Origin: Lysinibacillus sp. B2A1
GTDB taxonomy: Bacteria; Bacillota; Bacilli; Bacillales_A; Planococcaceae
DNA: 64,000 bases
NCBI GenBank assembly: GCA_002973635.1
Contig: CP027224.1
Location: forward strand, 630,501 to 694,500
Direction of reading: 5' to 3'
Below the pieces are notes generated by a model that worked only from the letters and a program-made list of their open reading frames with translations, was not told where the DNA came from and searched no databases. Shown in pieces: positions 36,479 to 46,200 of this stretch. The position numbers were made by a program, and so were the translations under genes. Numbering within the stretch: the stretch's first letter is position 1; every line of letters begins with the position of its first letter.

Positions 36479-36516
36479 AAATGGCATGATAGGACGTTTC
36501 CTACCATGCCATTTTT
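36479..36516. terminator. Terminator of the amidohydrolase gene
   Basis: AATGGCATGATAGGA pairs with TCCTACCATGCCATT, followed by TTT. Confidence 0.88.
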
Positions 36517-36567
36517 AGTAAGTATCAATAATAACAACAGCCGATTACTAGCTAGATAAGCAATAAA

Positions 36568-36900
36568 TTATGGATTCTGATTAAAATAGGACATCTCTTC
36601 ATCATATTCAGCAAAATCAAAGTAAATCATAGGGAAGAGAAAGCGATGATTCGATTTAAGTTCACGTATAATTACATGATCTCGACCAGCAGCTTCTACT
36701 ACACCTCGCACAGTTTTAGTGTTTTTTCCTTGCTCAATAGCATGCTCAAAAGAGAAATGGAAGGTAGCTGGTTTTCCACGATTCAAACGCAAAATATTTT
36801 CAATATAGGACTCTTCCCGTCCAGGTGGTCGTCCGCTACTTGGAATTGTTACTTGTGGGGGCATTTGTTGCGTTGTCGGTGTCCAATAATATGGCATCAT
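36568..36900 (-). CDS. gerQ: Spore coat protein GerQ
   Basis: A 110-residue protein. The N-terminus is Pro/Gln-rich (PYYWTPTTQQMPPQ); the conserved core is ESYIENILRLNRGKPATFHF and VRGVVEAAGRDHVIIRE. In Bacillus, GerQ is a coat protein cross-linked by transglutaminase and needed to localise the cortex-lytic enzyme CwlJ. Here cwlJ is directly upstream on the same strand, supporting a joint sporulation operon. Confidence 0.9.
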   Translation of the reverse strand: MMPYYWTPTTQQMPPQVTIPSSGRPPGREESYIENILRLNRGKPATFHFSFEHAIEQGKNTKTVRGVVEAAGRDHVIIRELKSNHRFLFPMIYFDFAEYDEEMSYFNQNP

Positions 36901-36921
36901 CGATTATCAACCTTCTTTCTT

Positions 36922-37347
36922 TTAGATTTGTGGGCAGTCTTCCTCAGTCGGTGAGAAAAAGCAATGCGATTTATATCTTCCTGTGTTCCATTGACCATAC
37001 CACTGTGCTGGACAAGCTCCTTCAGGTCTAAAAAACCAGAGGGAGCGGGTTGCAGGATGGAACCGTTCCCCTTGAATCACTCGTTTTGCTAAACGAATAT
37101 CTAGATCACGTGCTCGTTGATAAAAGTAACCCTTCTGTGTTGCCTCGAACCCTCCTGGACGTTGATAAACCATTTGTTCAATTGTTCGAATATCTCCAAA
37201 ATCTAGGCAATCCCCTCGTACGCGATTGACGCCTACGTTGCCAACCATCAGCATCCCTAATTCTCCTTCACCTTCTGCCTCAGCGCGCATAAGCCTTGCG
37301 AGCATTGCTGTTTGAGCATCATTGGTCTTTATAACAGCGATTGACAT
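36922..37347 (-). CDS. cwlJ: Spore cortex-lytic hydrolase CwlJ
   Basis: A 141-residue SleB/CwlJ-type hydrolase (Hydrolase_2 domain). Conserved parts are LARLMRAEAEGEGELGMLMV, NVGVNRVRGDCLDF, GYFYQRARD and SLWFFRPEGACPAQWYGQWN, ending SHCFFSPTEEDCP. It degrades spore cortex during germination, in particular in response to Ca-DPA. The ATG at 37347 gives the length of B. subtilis CwlJ, but AGGAGG lies only one base away, an unusually short spacing; longer in-frame starts extend to 37416. gerQ follows 21 bases downstream. Confidence 0.92.
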   Translation of the reverse strand: MSIAVIKTNDAQTAMLARLMRAEAEGEGELGMLMVGNVGVNRVRGDCLDFGDIRTIEQMVYQRPGGFEATQKGYFYQRARDLDIRLAKRVIQGERFHPATRSLWFFRPEGACPAQWYGQWNTGRYKSHCFFSPTEEDCPQI

Positions 37348-37561
37348 TCCTCCTCGCAGACAGTATATGCATGGAGGCATTGTAGACATGTTTATTTTCA
37401 TAATAAAGATCATCACATTTTAAAGTTAGTAAGCATATATTAGTCATAACGAGTAGTCTGTAAAAAATAGGGTAAGATCATTTAAGATTTTAGATATTTT
37501 TTTATAAAATTGGGTAAAGAGAGAATAGCTAATATATAGGGAACATGAGATTATTTATGCC

Positions 37562-37710
37562 CCATCATAATTGCGTCCGGATTTTTATCGAGCTCGCTCG
37601 TCCATTAGGGGGGTATCTTGACTCAGTAGGGTTTGTACACCACTGAATAGGGAGTAAATCGCATCATCTTACCATCTATAGAGGTGGGAGTCTTGTGCTG
37701 AATCAAGAAA
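37562..37710 (-). repeat. Dispersed structured intergenic repeat, copy 3 (inverted)
   Basis: On the minus strand it reads TTCAGCACAAGACTCCCACC, TCTATAGATGGTAAGATGA, TTCAGTGGTGTACAAACCC and finally AAAATCCGGACGCAATTATG. These are the blocks of copies 1 and 2 in the same order. The rest of the 400-bp gap upstream of cwlJ shows only AT-rich sequence in which I could not place a sporulation promoter with confidence. Confidence 0.6.
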
Positions 37711-37750
37711 AAAGTTGCATGTGTATTGAATACATGTGAGGTGACGGGAA

Positions 37751-37921
37751 ATGGAGATTGGTGTTTGGTTTGGTATTTTATTGAGTGCTGTGCTGGCGTT
37801 TTTATTAGGTGAATTTTACGGACAGCCACTCCATTGGTATCTTTTTATTTTAATCATCGTTATTGGTTTTTTTATCAATACGATTATATTGATATTAAAG
37901 GTGAAAGATGAAAGCTCCTGA
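37751..37921 (+). CDS. Small two-helix membrane protein, paralogue 1
   Basis: A 56-residue frame with two hydrophobic segments separated by a short GEFYGQPLHWY loop, ending KVKDESS. GAGGTGACGGG supplies the ribosome site. It is homologous along its length to the protein at 38087-38269: both have E(F/Y)Y-x-QP-x-x-WYL followed by GFFI(N/H)TIILILE/K. Function unknown. A strong terminator separates the two. Confidence 0.7.
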   Translation: MEIGVWFGILLSAVLAFLLGEFYGQPLHWYLFILIIVIGFFINTIILILKVKDESS

Positions 37922-37939
37922 TGGTCAAAGTAATAGGAA

Positions 37940-37985
37940 AATAAGAAAGTGTCATCGTAGTAAAGGTGACACTTTCTTATTTTTG
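37940..37985 (+). terminator. Terminator between the two paralogous small genes
   Basis: TAAGAAAGTGTCA and TGACACTTTCTTA form a 13-bp perfect stem, followed by TTTTT. Confidence 0.88.
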
Positions 37986-38086
37986 TTATTGATAGATAAA
38001 AACTTTTGTATGACAAGTATATTGAAAATAAACAGTGACATACTAAAATGGAAAAATATTTTTTGCTTTCATGAAGGAGTGTTACA

Positions 38087-38269
38087 ATGCGTATTTTTGG
38101 TATGTTTATAGCAATTATCGTAAGTGCATTCATAGCTGTAGGTATAGCAGAATACTACCATCAACCATATAATTGGTATTTAGTTTTCCTAATGATTCTA
38201 ACTGGTTTTTTTATTCATACCATTATTTTAATATTGGAATCAGAAGCAAGTGAAGAAAATGAATTTTAA
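38087..38269 (+). CDS. Small two-helix membrane protein, paralogue 2
   Basis: A 60-residue protein with two hydrophobic segments around the loop AEYYHQPYNWYLVF and an acidic C-terminus (ESEASEENEF). AAGGAGTG precedes the ATG. It is a tandem-duplicate relative of the protein at 37751-37921. Each copy has its own ribosome site and terminator, so they are separate transcripts or independently ended. Confidence 0.75.
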   Translation: MRIFGMFIAIIVSAFIAVGIAEYYHQPYNWYLVFLMILTGFFIHTIILILESEASEENEF

Positions 38270-38305
38270 AAAAATGCGAGTCCATTTTAGGGCTCGCATT
38301 TTTGG
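38270..38305. terminator. Bidirectional terminator between the small membrane gene and hemQ
   Basis: AAAATGCGAG pairs with CTCGCATTTT with TCC/GGG inner pairs, T-rich on both strands. Confidence 0.8.
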
Positions 38306-38308
38306 GAT

Positions 38309-39058
38309 TTAAACAGTTAAGAATTTCACTAGTTTTTCGTTATCAAGAAGGTTACCAACGAAGAATGCACCGAACTCCCCATAACGAGCAGAAACTTCAT
38401 CGAAGCGCATTTCGTATACTAATTTTTTAAATTGTAAAACGTCATCTGCGAATAATGTTACGCCCCATTCATGATCGTCGAAGCCAACAGAACCAGTAAT
38501 GATTTGTTTTACTTTACCAGCATAGCCACGACCAATCATACCGTGAGAACGCATTAATGATTTACGCTCATCCATTGAAAGCATATACCAGTTATCATTG
38601 CCCTGACGACGTTTATCCATAGGATAGAAGCATACATATTTAGAGCGTGGAAGCTCAGGATATAGGCGTGCGCGTACATGTGGATTTTGATATGGATCTT
38701 CGTTTGATTCGCCAGCTAAATAGTTGGAAAGCTCTACAACAGATACATAAGAATATGTAGGAATTGTAAAATCAGCAATTGCTAATTTATTAAAATCAGC
38801 TTCAAGCTCTTGTAGCTCATCCATTGTTTCACGCAATGTCATAATCATAAAGTCCGCTTTTTGACCAACGATTGCATAAAAGGCATGAGCACCTGTTTTA
38901 GCGATATCTGCTTCGTTTAATTTTTCTAAATATGTGACGAATTCTTCTACTGCTGCTTGACGTTCTTCAGCAGAAACGAGTTTCCAAGATGCCCAGTCGA
39001 TTGAGCGGAAATCATGTAAAGCATACCAACCATCTAAAGTAATTGCTGCTTCATTCAT
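38309..39058 (-). CDS. hemQ: Coproheme decarboxylase HemQ (chlorite-dismutase-like)
   Basis: A 249-residue protein of the chlorite dismutase fold that converts coproheme to heme b in Gram-positive bacteria. Typical segments are [59 protein letters not shown], the [13 protein letters not shown] segment and [19 protein letters not shown]. The ATG at 39058 has AAAGGAGTG nine bases upstream. It is divergent from lipL, as the homologous ywf genes are neighbours in B. subtilis. Confidence 0.93.
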   Translation of the reverse strand: MNEAAITLDGWYALHDFRSIDWASWKLVSAEERQAAVEEFVTYLEKLNEADIAKTGAHAFYAIVGQKADFMIMTLRETMDELQELEADFNKLAIADFTIPTYSYVSVVELSNYLAGESNEDPYQNPHVRARLYPELPRSKYVCFYPMDKRRQGNDNWYMLSMDERKSLMRSHGMIGRGYAGKVKQIITGSVGFDDHEWGVTLFADDVLQFKKLVYEMRFDEVSARYGEFGAFFVGNLLDNEKLVKFLTV

Positions 39059-39214
39059 TATTGAAAACACTCCTTTATAAGTGAATAACATTCAAATTTA
39101 GTTTATCATAGTTTGTACAAAATCCCTAAATTCATGATTGTATTTCACGAATTTGACACCTTCCACAGATTATGTATGCTTAAGAGAAGAGATGTAAATA
39201 GAGGAGCTCTAAGC

Positions 39215-40048
39215 ATGAATAGTATTTTACAACAACCAATTTGGCGTTTTTACGATCAATCCATTAGTGCAAAACAAAGATCACCACTTGAATCCTTTGC
39301 AACGGATGATACTTTATGTCAGTTAGTGGGACAATTAGCCTCTCCGCCAACTATTCGTACATGGGTACATGATGCATCCGTTATCCTTGGTATTCAGGAT
39401 CATCGATTACCTTATGTACAACAGGGAATGGAATTACTCAAAACACATGCCTATCACCCTATCGTACGTAATTCGGGAGGTTTAGCAGTAGTCCTAGATG
39501 CAGGAGTATTAAATATTTCACTGGTTTTATCTGAACAAACAGAAGCATTAAGTATCAATGATGGCTATGATGTAATGGTTGCCCTAATCAAAGGATTATT
39601 GCCTGAGGTAGCAGATAGAATTGAAGCCTATGAAATTGTAGGTTCCTATTGCCCAGGTTCCTATGATTTAAGTATTGATGGGAAGAAATTTGCAGGTATT
39701 TCACAAAGGCGCTTACGTCAAGGAGTAGCTGTGCAAATTTATCTATGTATTGAAGGAAGCGGTTCCGAACGAGCAGCGCTTATTCGAGATTTTTATGAGG
39801 TAAGTTTACAGGGAGAGGAAACAAAATTTACGTATCCTAGCATTGACCCTAGTGTAATGGCTTCACTGTCAGAGCTTGTTGATGCAACTTTAACTGTGGA
39901 AGCAGTAATCATCCGATTACAGCAGCTTATTCATAGTATGACGGAAGAAATACGATTTGAATCTTTTCATGATGAGGAACTTCCGTTATATGCATTCTAT
40001 TTACAACGAATAGTAGAGCGCAATACGAAAATGCTCGCACCTAAATAA
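39215..40048 (+). CDS. lipL: Octanoyl-[GcvH]:protein N-octanoyltransferase
   Basis: A 277-residue enzyme of the LplA/LipB fold that moves octanoyl from GcvH to other lipoyl domains. The catalytic cysteine is C146 in EIVGSYCPGSYDLSIDGKK, the lysine is in the same segment, and VRNSGGLAVVLDAGVLNISL is the binding strand. The ATG at 39215 follows GAGGAG; the frame is open further upstream without a ribosome site. A weak hairpin near 40065-40100, shared with the convergent rsfA end, may terminate it. Confidence 0.9.
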   Translation: MNSILQQPIWRFYDQSISAKQRSPLESFATDDTLCQLVGQLASPPTIRTWVHDASVILGIQDHRLPYVQQGMELLKTHAYHPIVRNSGGLAVVLDAGVLNISLVLSEQTEALSINDGYDVMVALIKGLLPEVADRIEAYEIVGSYCPGSYDLSIDGKKFAGISQRRLRQGVAVQIYLCIEGSGSERAALIRDFYEVSLQGEETKFTYPSIDPSVMASLSELVDATLTVEAVIIRLQQLIHSMTEEIRFESFHDEELPLYAFYLQRIVERNTKMLAPK

Positions 40049-40077
40049 TAGAAGCAACAAAGGAAAAAGCGATGCTG

Positions 40078-40725
40078 CTAACTAAGCGCATCGCCATTTT
40101 CTTGATAAGTAGAGCTACTTACAACAAGATTTCCATTTTTCTCCATTTTGAAAACAGGTGCAATTCGTTCTTCCTCTTCATCTAGTGTTACAAGTCGTCT
40201 AGCACGGTTCATAATTTGTACAAATTGCTCGTAATCTTTGCGAATTGCTCTATTCTCTTCTTCTAGCTGAGTAATGGTTTTTTCTAGTTTTTTATTTTTC
40301 TCAGATGTTACGTGTACTAGCTGTCTCCATTTTGTAGACTCATTACCTAGCTCACCAGAATGCTGTAAACGTAGTAAGTAGGCTATGACAATATCAAGAG
40401 ATAGTGCAGATAACGGGATGGATTTACCCTCTGCGGCACTGCTATTGACTGTAAACATACTAGAGGCACGTCGTCTTGCAGGAGCACCCAACACTCGCAT
40501 TCTCTCTTTTCTTTCTTTTTTTGCTTCAGCTAATTGTTCTTCATATTCCTTGCGAACAACAGCATTCCAACGAAAACCACAGGCAGCAGCAGTACGATTT
40601 AACGCATCACCAGCTTCTTCAAAAGCATTTAGCTGTGTACTACCCTCTGTTACATGGCGAATAACCGCCTCTGCTAATAATTCATCATTTTCTTGTAACC
40701 AAGCATCTTGTCTTACTTTACTCAT
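40078..40725 (-). CDS. rsfA: RsfA-family prespore transcriptional regulator
   Basis: A 215-residue protein. The Myb-like N-terminal region reads [20 protein letters not shown] and [20 protein letters not shown], which defines the RsfA/YwfN family. The middle is charged, and a leucine/glutamate coiled coil follows ([20 protein letters not shown]). RsfA adjusts the sigma-F regulon in the forespore of B. subtilis. The ATG at 40725 follows GGGAGGATTTT. Confidence 0.88.
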   Translation of the reverse strand: MSKVRQDAWLQENDELLAEAVIRHVTEGSTQLNAFEEAGDALNRTAAACGFRWNAVVRKEYEEQLAEAKKERKERMRVLGAPARRRASSMFTVNSSAAEGKSIPLSALSLDIVIAYLLRLQHSGELGNESTKWRQLVHVTSEKNKKLEKTITQLEEENRAIRKDYEQFVQIMNRARRLVTLDEEEERIAPVFKMEKNGNLVVSSSTYQENGDALS

Positions 40726-40820
40726 ATAAAATCCTCCCACCTTTATTTGGAACTTCTTTATTTAAGACTAGCATGACCAATCTTTTAACCTTTTATTCAT
40801 CTATGTGGAAGGAATTATGC

Positions 40821-40850
40821 TTGAATACAAGGTGAAAAGTGCGATACAAT
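40821..40850 (+). promoter_or_regulatory. Probable promoter of the DUF1450 gene
   Basis: TTGAAT (40821-40826) and TACAAT (40845-40850) are 18 bases apart, about 110 bases before the gene. Confidence 0.5.
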
Positions 40851-40962
40851 ACCCGATGTAGGTTTGTACGCATGCTGCATACTTAAATATGTGAAGGTCA
40901 TGCGTTCAATAAAAGTGATGTTTTAAATGAAAAAATACTATATAGAAAGGGTTGTTGACAAA

Positions 40963-41187
40963 ATGGCAAACGAATTTAAAGTTTGCGATGAATGTCAGGC
41001 CGTTAACTTAAAAACGTTAATTCCAAAATTAAAGGAAATCGATCCTGATGCAACCATCGAAATCGGCTGTCATTCCTATTGTGGCCCAGGACGTAAAAAA
41101 ACATTTACCTTTGTGAATAGCCGCCCTGTTGCAGCCTTAACGGAAGAAGAGCTTATGGAAAAGGTATTGGCAAAATTAAAGAAATAA
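40963..41187 (+). CDS. DUF1450 family protein (YuzB-like)
   Basis: A 74-residue protein starting [20 protein letters not shown], with a CxxC pair and a later [13 protein letters not shown] motif, typical of DUF1450. Four cysteines suggest a metal or redox site. AGAAAGGG lies upstream of the ATG at 40963; an ATG at 40927 is possible but less well placed. Function unknown. Confidence 0.85.
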   Translation: MANEFKVCDECQAVNLKTLIPKLKEIDPDATIEIGCHSYCGPGRKKTFTFVNSRPVAALTEEELMEKVLAKLKK

Positions 41188-41200
41188 GTAAAACAAACAT

Positions 41201-41231
41201 GCTATCTTCACTTGCTGAGGATAGTTTTTGT
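41201..41231 (+). terminator. Possible terminator after the DUF1450 gene
   Basis: AACAAA...CTATC pairs with GATAG...TTTTTGTT around a 7-base loop. Confidence 0.5.
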
Positions 41232-41435
41232 TATCTTTAAGATGTTTAGGTATTTATAATCTTGAAAGAGCCATTAAATATAAATAAGCATTTTTATTAG
41301 GTCAATAGAAATCTAATTTTTAGTGAATATTCAATGATTTAGGTTGATAGTCTCTATAATGTAAGAGAAATATGTATGCTAGTCCAATATTTATCGCATA
41401 TAATAGAACAAATACGAAACGGGGGTGCTGTACAA

Positions 41436-42755
41436 ATGACACATTATGCAAAAGCTAAATTACAAGAGGAAAAAGTATTTAAGGACCCAGTGCATCGCTA
41501 TGTGCATGTACGGGATCAGGTGATTTGGGATTTAGTGGGGACGAGAGAATTTCAACGATTACGTAGAATTCGTCAGCTGGGTACAACATTTTTGGTATTT
41601 CACGGGGCGGAGCATAGCCGCTTTAGTCATTCACTTGGTGTTTATGAGATTGTACGCCGTATAGTAGATGATATATTTGCTGGCCGTCCAGAATGGGATG
41701 AAGATGAACGACTTCTTGTGCTTTGTGCAGCCCTATTACATGATTTAGGACATGGACCATTTTCACATGCATTTGAAAATGTCTTTGAGCTAGACCATGA
41801 ATTTTATACAAGACAAATTTTACTGGGTAATACAGAAGTGAATGCAGTCTTAAAGAAAGTTGCTGCTGATTTCCCAGAGAAAGTATCTCAAGTCATTGAA
41901 AAAACCTATCCAAATAAGCAAGTCGTCAGCCTGATATCCAGTCAAATTGACGCTGACCGTATGGATTACCTACAGCGTGATGCCTATTTCACGGGTGTCA
42001 GCTACGGCCATTTTGATATGGAGCGAATCTTAAGAGTGATGCGCCCACGAAAAAATCAAGTGGTGATTAAGGCAACTGGCATGCATGCAGTGGAAGATTA
42101 TATTATGAGCCGCTATCAAATGTACCTGCAAATTTATTTTCATCCAGTTTCTCGTAGTGCAGAGGTTATTTTAAATAATATTTTAAAACGAGCCAAGCAA
42201 TTAAGTATAGAAGGCTATCATTTTAAGCATGAGCCTACACATTTTAAAGCATTTTTCCGCAATTCTATTACACTTGAGGACTATCTTGCGTTAGATGAAA
42301 GCATTCTTTTTACATATTTTCAACTTTGGATGCAAGAAGATGATGCTATCTTAAGTGATTTAAGTCGCCGTTTTGTGAATCGTAAGCTATTCCAGTACAT
42401 TGATTTAGATCCAGGGGTAGAGCTAGACAAATATCAAAAACTACAAAAGCTTTTCAAGCAAGCGGAGTTAGAACCAGAATATTATCTTGTCCACGATACG
42501 ACAGCAGATTTACCATACGATTTTTATCGACCAGGTGAGGAAGAAGTGCGAGTTCCGATTTTTTTAGAAATGAAAAATGGAGAGTTACGAGAGCTGTCAC
42601 GTGAATCGATTATCGTCGATTCCATTTCTGGTCGTATGAAACGAGATCATAAAATATATTTCCCTTTAGATTTTTTAGAGGATGATCAGACACATGCTAC
42701 GGTAAAGAAAGAAATCTTAATGTTGTTAAAAGGAAAAGGGAAAAATAAATCCTAG
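41436..42755 (+). CDS. ywfO: HD-domain phosphohydrolase (YwfO)
   Basis: A 439-residue HD-superfamily hydrolase related to dNTP triphosphohydrolases. Metal-site motifs are HSRFSHSLGVYEI, LLHDLGHGPFSHAFE and the distal aspartate in SSQIDADRMDYLQRDAYFTG. The N-terminal VFKDPVHRYVHV and REFQRLRRIRQLG are family hallmarks. The ATG at 41436 has GGGGTG nine bases upstream. Substrate is unverified; a dGTPase-like role is the usual inference. Confidence 0.9.
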   Translation: MTHYAKAKLQEEKVFKDPVHRYVHVRDQVIWDLVGTREFQRLRRIRQLGTTFLVFHGAEHSRFSHSLGVYEIVRRIVDDIFAGRPEWDEDERLLVLCAALLHDLGHGPFSHAFENVFELDHEFYTRQILLGNTEVNAVLKKVAADFPEKVSQVIEKTYPNKQVVSLISSQIDADRMDYLQRDAYFTGVSYGHFDMERILRVMRPRKNQVVIKATGMHAVEDYIMSRYQMYLQIYFHPVSRSAEVILNNILKRAKQLSIEGYHFKHEPTHFKAFFRNSITLEDYLALDESILFTYFQLWMQEDDAILSDLSRRFVNRKLFQYIDLDPGVELDKYQKLQKLFKQAELEPEYYLVHDTTADLPYDFYRPGEEEVRVPIFLEMKNGELRELSRESIIVDSISGRMKRDHKIYFPLDFLEDDQTHATVKKEILMLLKGKGKNKS

Positions 42756-43231
42756 AATAAATAAAAATGTATAAATTTTGTATATCTATTTTTGTTTTTA
42801 CCGATATTTGTAAGAATAGCAGTGAACAAACTCAACTTGGGTGATTGTTTACTGTTTTTATTTTTGCATAAAAATCAATGAATATGGAAAAATATTGATT
42901 TATTTAGAATTATGTAAATAAAAAATATGGAATTGTTTAGAATTTGTTCAGTAACGCTTTTTATAATGAGACTAAAACCCTAAAGGGGGTGAGGCCCATT
43001 TTAAAAGGCATCACAGTGTTAGTAAAATGGATACAAGTAGCTGTACAAGGACACATTGGTCAACATGATTACCAAGAAGTGTAGGAAGTATTTACCCTTG
43101 ACGACAACTTAAATGAAGGAAAGAGAGACCAGCCTAATGTTTGTGGCATTCCTTTCCAACATAATGAAAGGATGCAACGTCGTCAGCAAACACCAACAGG
43201 TATCTCTCTGAACTTAGAAAAGGAGAGAAAC
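42756..43231 (+). promoter_or_regulatory. Long leader region of the surface adhesin gene
   Basis: TATAAT at 42962-42967 is the best -10 element; its -35 partner is weak. Downstream, AAAGGGGGTGAGG precedes a 32-codon frame (42978-43085 region) reading PILKGITVLVKWIQVAVQGH with no ordinary start at proper distance. Around 43149-43176 GCATTCCTTTC and GAAAGGATGC can form a hairpin without a T run. So a 250-base structured leader is likely; I could not match it to a known riboswitch. Confidence 0.35.
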
Positions 43232-46200
43232 ATGAAGAAATTTAATATAGCAATAATTATATTGCTGCTAGTCTTTCAAACAGTGCTTTCACCAATTTCA
43301 GTGTTTGCAGACGAGGGCCAACCTCCTGTGACACCTCCAACTGAATCTAGCGAAGATGCTGGGGCTGGTTCTGGTGGCGAGGGAGACGACCCAAATGTAA
43401 CAAGTGGAGATACCGCTGAAGTGACGACTCCGGAGGATAAACCTGCTGCAGCTCCACTAAATGTTACGCCTTTAAATGCTTGTGTAGGTCCACAAGAACT
43501 AGTGGGTGTGACATTAACTCAGTTTGATATGAATATTGGAGGAAATGCAATTACTGAAGGTGTTTATACAACGCCATTACCGAAAGATCAAAAGGCTAAC
43601 TTTGATGTAAAATTTATTGTATTATTAGACGATTTATACTGTGCAGGGAGTTATTTTGAATTTGATTTACCACCTTCTTTAATAGACTTTAATAGTGCTT
43701 TCCATGGTAGCAAACAAGTTGGTAATATTGCTTATTCATATACGACTGTAGGTAATAAAGTCAAAGTTGAACTGACAAATAATGTAGAAATTGACGATGT
43801 TAGCACTACAACTCCAGCCGAATTGACTATGAACTTTCAAGCAGGATTTAATCTTAGTTCTAATGATATCGAACAAGAATTAGAGATTCCAAAGGTTGGT
43901 GGTGGAGAAGCTAAAACAAAATTCACATTTTTACCATCAACATCTAATGAAAAGGCTACAAAGACAGCTACTGACGGTATCCCTCCAGTAGTGGATGGTA
44001 ATCATCAGATGGAATGGACAATTTGGCTCAACCAAGCAGGTAAGAATTTTGACAACCCAAGTTTAGTTGATAATCCAACTGGTGGGCATGCTGTTGTATC
44101 TGGTTCGGTTAATGTGTATGAATATGAAGTAGATTTAACGGGCGTGAAGATGGGGACTGAAAACCAAGTTGTATGGGATGGTGATTTCAGTAATATAGTT
44201 TTTCAAGATAAACATGCCTATAAAATTGTTTACAAAACAGAAGTGAATTTACCTGTTGAGCAAAGAGAAGGGAAAAAAACGTTTAACAATAGCGTAACCT
44301 TCACTAATGGTGGTACACCTGAGTCTGTAAATAATGTTCCAAAGGATATCACTTATGGAAAAGCATTAGAAAAAGTGAAAGTAGACGCAGGCACTAACAA
44401 CTATACGTCAAAATGGGAAATTCGCTACAATTACAATCAAGCAAGTATTCCACAAGCGAGTGCGATAATCACGGATACACTTCCAGGAATTCATGAAATC
44501 GACACGAATACTATTGAAGTACGAGTAATGACAATAAATGATCAGGGTAATGGTACTGGAGCAGGAACAATAGTAGACCCAAGCAACTACAATGTTACAG
44601 CAGTTACAAATGGCTTTGAGCTCCAGTTTAATAGTGCAATAGATAAAGCCTATAAAGTCACATATGATGCTAAATACAATGGAACTGGTCTTGGATACTA
44701 TGTGGGAACAAATCCTACAACGGTAACAAATACAGTGGTTAGTGGCACAAAAAATGATACGAAACCACATACAATTACCGAAGGTGTGCTTAGCAAAGAC
44801 CACATAGTTAATTTTGATACAAAAGAAATTACTTGGACTATCGACATTAAAGCAGATAATCCGAACGAAGCGATTAATAATTTAACATTGACAGACGTAT
44901 TTAAAATTACTGGAAGCAAAGAGGGGACGCATACACTTGTAGGGAATGAAAGTAATATTACAATTACAGGAACAACAGGTGCAGCGCCAGTTAAGACAGT
45001 TACTGGTCCTACAAATGGCTTTACAATTACTGGTATTAATATAGCAGCAGGTGGAAAAGCAACGGTTACGTATAAAACATCATTTGCTATTGGTAATGAT
45101 GGTGAAGTGCAGAGTGGTTATGGTAATACTGCAACAGTTAATTGGGATAGTTATACTGTACAAGAGGAAGATCACTATACACCTGCTACTACAACGGTAA
45201 ACAACGGTAGTAAAACTGGGGCATTTAATTATCTTGATCAATTATTCACATGGAAAGTAAAGGTGAATATTAACAAAAAGGATATTCAAGGAGCTATTTT
45301 ATCAGATACGATTGGTGCAGGACATGAATTCGTAGCAAATTCTTTAAAGGTATATGAATATACATTAACTACTGGTGATGATACGAGCGGTACACCAGCT
45401 ACTACGCCAATCGCTGCATCAAACTACACATTAGATGTTGCGTCAGATAAAAAGAGCTATACATTAACATTTAATAATTCGTTAGATAGCACTATAAACG
45501 GGAAAGCCTATTTAGTGGAATATCATACAAAGGATTCTGATGAAATTCTTGGGATTGGTAGTGATGAGGCTGGATATACAACAGGGAATGTTTATAGCAA
45601 TACAGCAACATTCCAAACATTAGGCTCTAAAAATTATACACTAGAAGCCACGCCAGTGACGCTTCCAACACATGTAGCAAATAACTTGATTAAAAAGTCA
45701 GCTACTCAAGATAATTCTAAACAAACTGTTTCTTGGACATTGGATGTGAATCAATCTCATTCAAAGTTAGGAGCAAATGTGACATTGGAAGACACACCAT
45801 CTGGTAATTTAATGTTAATTGAAGGTTCAATCAAGGTGAGAAAATACAATGTTACCGCAACAAGTATTTCTCAAAATGGTACGGGTGCATATGTAGACCC
45901 AAGTACTTATGGAATAACTGTTGATAAGAAAGCGGATGGTGGCTTTATCCTTCACTTTGCTAATCTAAACGAAGGCTATCAGGTGCAATATCAAACAATT
46001 GGTTTAGGTAAAATAGGCCAAGGTTTCAGCAATGATGCAAAATTAACATTTGGTGTTGAAAATGCTAGCAATCAAAAAGATGATGCAAAGGTTAACGCTA
46101 ATTTTACTTTTAGTAGTTCAGATACGTCATTTTCTATGGTAAAAGGTGATGCACAGTTTAAAAAAGTTGGAGTTAACTCAGAAACTGGTGCTGAAGAGCC

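Noticed and set aside
43090..43231. Possible cyclic di-GMP riboswitch before the adhesin
   Set aside because: No GEMM-type conserved core could be found in the leader.
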